64,000 bases of DNA from Woeseiaceae bacterium (GTDB taxonomy: Bacteria; Pseudomonadota; Gammaproteobacteria; Steroidobacterales; Woeseiaceae), in the NCBI GenBank assembly GCA_028289545.1, contig JANQPG010000034.1, positions 1-64,000 on the forward strand, written 5' to 3'. The notes under the pieces were generated by a model. The model searched no databases, was not told the DNA's origin, and saw nothing but the letters and a program-made list of their open reading frames with translations. Each line of letters opens with the position of its first letter. The first letter of the stretch is position 1. Below, in pieces: positions 62,986-64,000 of the stretch. Made by a program: the position numbers and the translations under genes.

Positions 62986-64000
62986 ATGAAACGACTACGA
63001 AAGTACGGCGTTTTCGCGCCGTTGTCCGTGGCTGTGTGCCTGTTTATGGCGCCACCGCTACAGGCCCAGCAAACCGACTCGGCGGAAGCCGGGGAACTCG
63101 AAGAAGTCATCGTTACCGGCAGCCGCATCCGGCGTGACGGTTTTCAATATTCGGCGCCGGTCGAGATCATCGGCGAAGAACGGATGGATGCCATCGGTAC
63201 GACCAATATTGGCGACTTCATACAAACCATTCCGCAGAGTGTGGCTTCGGTCAACAACGCGAACTCCGCCTTCACTATTTCGGTGGCAGGGCAAAACCTG
63301 ACGAGTCTCAGGAACCTCGGCACGGCGCGCACGCTCGTGCTGGTCAATGGCCGGCGCTTCGTGTCGGGCGTCACTCCGAGCGTCGGCTACGGCGTCGACC
63401 TCAACGCCATTCCGACGGCAATGATCGATCGCATCGAAGTGCTGACCGGCGGTGCGTCTGCCGTGTACGGTTCGGATGCGGTTTCGGGTGTCGTCAACAT
63501 CGTCCTCAAAGACGACTTCGAAGGCATCATGATCGAAGGTCAGGTGGGCGCGTCGACCGAAAGCGACATGAACAAGGAGGACATCTACATTACCTTCGGC
63601 GGTGAAATGGGCGACGGCGGCAATGCCTGGATGTCGCTTGGCTACTCGAGCGCCGATTCGCTGCTTGCTCGCGACCGGGAGTTCTCCAACACCGATCTTG
63701 CGGGCGCAGATCTGGACGGCGACGGTATTGCCGAGTCGCAGGTCTGGCTGGGTTCGAGTTTTCCGCCGGGCGGTCGCTTCGGTAGTTCGACGTTCGGCCA
63801 GTTCAACGGCGACGGCACACCGTTTGTGTTTGGCGTTGCTGACCGTCCGAATTCGCAGCTGTTCAACCGCGCCGACTTCCGTATGATCTTTTCGCCGGTA
63901 GACCGGCGCTTTGCGAGTGGCGGACTGACCTTTCCGGTGGCGGAGCGCACTTCGCTGTTCGGCGAGTTTACGTTTGCCGTGGTCGAAACCGAGTCGGAAC
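62986..64000 (+). CDS. TonB-dependent receptor, truncated by window edge
   Basis: A receptor begins at ATG 62986 (GGGGAG 7 bases upstream) and is open to the window end, so only 338 residues are seen. The signal peptide is MKRLRKYGVFAPLSVAVCLF with cleavage near LQAQ. The TonB-box region is ELEEVIVTGSRIRRDG, and the plug reads TLVLVNGRRFVSGVTPSVGY, MIDRIEVLTGGASAVYGSDA and GVVNIVLKDDFEG. It resembles the receptor at 51682-54678. The ligand is unknown, and the C-terminal barrel is missing. Confidence 0.92.
   Translation, partial: MKRLRKYGVFAPLSVAVCLFMAPPLQAQQTDSAEAGELEEVIVTGSRIRRDGFQYSAPVEIIGEERMDAIGTTNIGDFIQTIPQSVASVNNANSAFTISVAGQNLTSLRNLGTARTLVLVNGRRFVSGVTPSVGYGVDLNAIPTAMIDRIEVLTGGASAVYGSDAVSGVVNIVLKDDFEGIMIEGQVGASTESDMNKEDIYITFGGEMGDGGNAWMSLGYSSADSLLARDREFSNTDLAGADLDGDGIAESQVWLGSSFPPGGRFGSSTFGQFNGDGTPFVFGVADRPNSQLFNRADFRMIFSPVDRRFASGGLTFPVAERTSLFGEFTFAVVETESE

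Noticed and set aside
1-64000. tRNA and rRNA genes, integrases and attachment sites
   Set aside because: None was recognised when reading the sequence; without a tRNA-finding program a divergent tRNA cannot be fully excluded.

Overview
The window looks like chromosomal DNA of a free-living, high-GC Gram-negative bacterium. I infer a gammaproteobacterium of the marine or soil heterotroph type (Woeseiaceae, Steroidobacter or Xanthomonadales-like), from three large TonB-dependent receptors, an RND efflux operon, PbpC with a bacterial alpha-2-macroglobulin, Tat-exported PhoX and several secreted hydrolases. Taxonomy is inference only. I found no tRNA, rRNA, CRISPR array, integrase or insertion sequence.

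Layout. 1-2.5 kb: the start of an exported protein running off the left edge, and a CadC-like winged-helix/TPR membrane regulator. 2.5-10.6 kb: pbpC and an alpha-2-macroglobulin gene (minus strand, 4-bp overlap). 10.9-16.4 kb: a three-gene RND efflux operon. 16.9-20.2 kb: a secreted subtilisin-like protease with a strong terminator. 20.3-21 kb: a small exported protein with an internal duplication.

21-37.7 kb is the best-defined system, a pectin/polygalacturonate locus. A tightly overlapping minus-strand operon encodes a GntR regulator, uronate isomerase, a three-part TRAP transporter, a mannonate/tagaturonate-type oxidoreductase, altronate dehydratase and a secreted (alpha/alpha)6-type protein. 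Divergent from it are an enolase-superfamily mannonate dehydratase and a Tat-exported GH28 enzyme, followed by a TonB receptor and a second GH28 enzyme in divergent orientation. An ATTGGTCA motif recurs in the two divergent control regions, which suggests one regulon: surface depolymerisation, outer-membrane uptake, TRAP import and conversion to 2-keto-3-deoxygluconate. The final KDG kinase and KDPG aldolase are not in the window.

37.8-48.1 kb: PhoX, a small secreted protein, a lactonase-like metallo-hydrolase, an Lrp-type regulator, a lone ExbD, a MocR regulator and a five-gene plus-strand operon (GST, DUF1579-like, DUF885 peptidase-like, YHS-like, GNAT). 48.1-50.3 kb: a small accessory-looking island with an AT-rich control region, an unrecognised 306-residue protein, a possible 46-residue protein and a protein with two membrane helices plus a beta-rich domain whose architecture recalls CBASS Cap15-type effectors. 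50.4-64 kb: a serine hydrolase, a TonB receptor, a MscS-family channel preceded by a coupled leader peptide, a DUF2341 secreted protein, a hydroxylase/small protein/methyltransferase group, an ECF sigma factor, a second DUF1579-like protein, another Lrp regulator and a TonB receptor truncated by the right edge.
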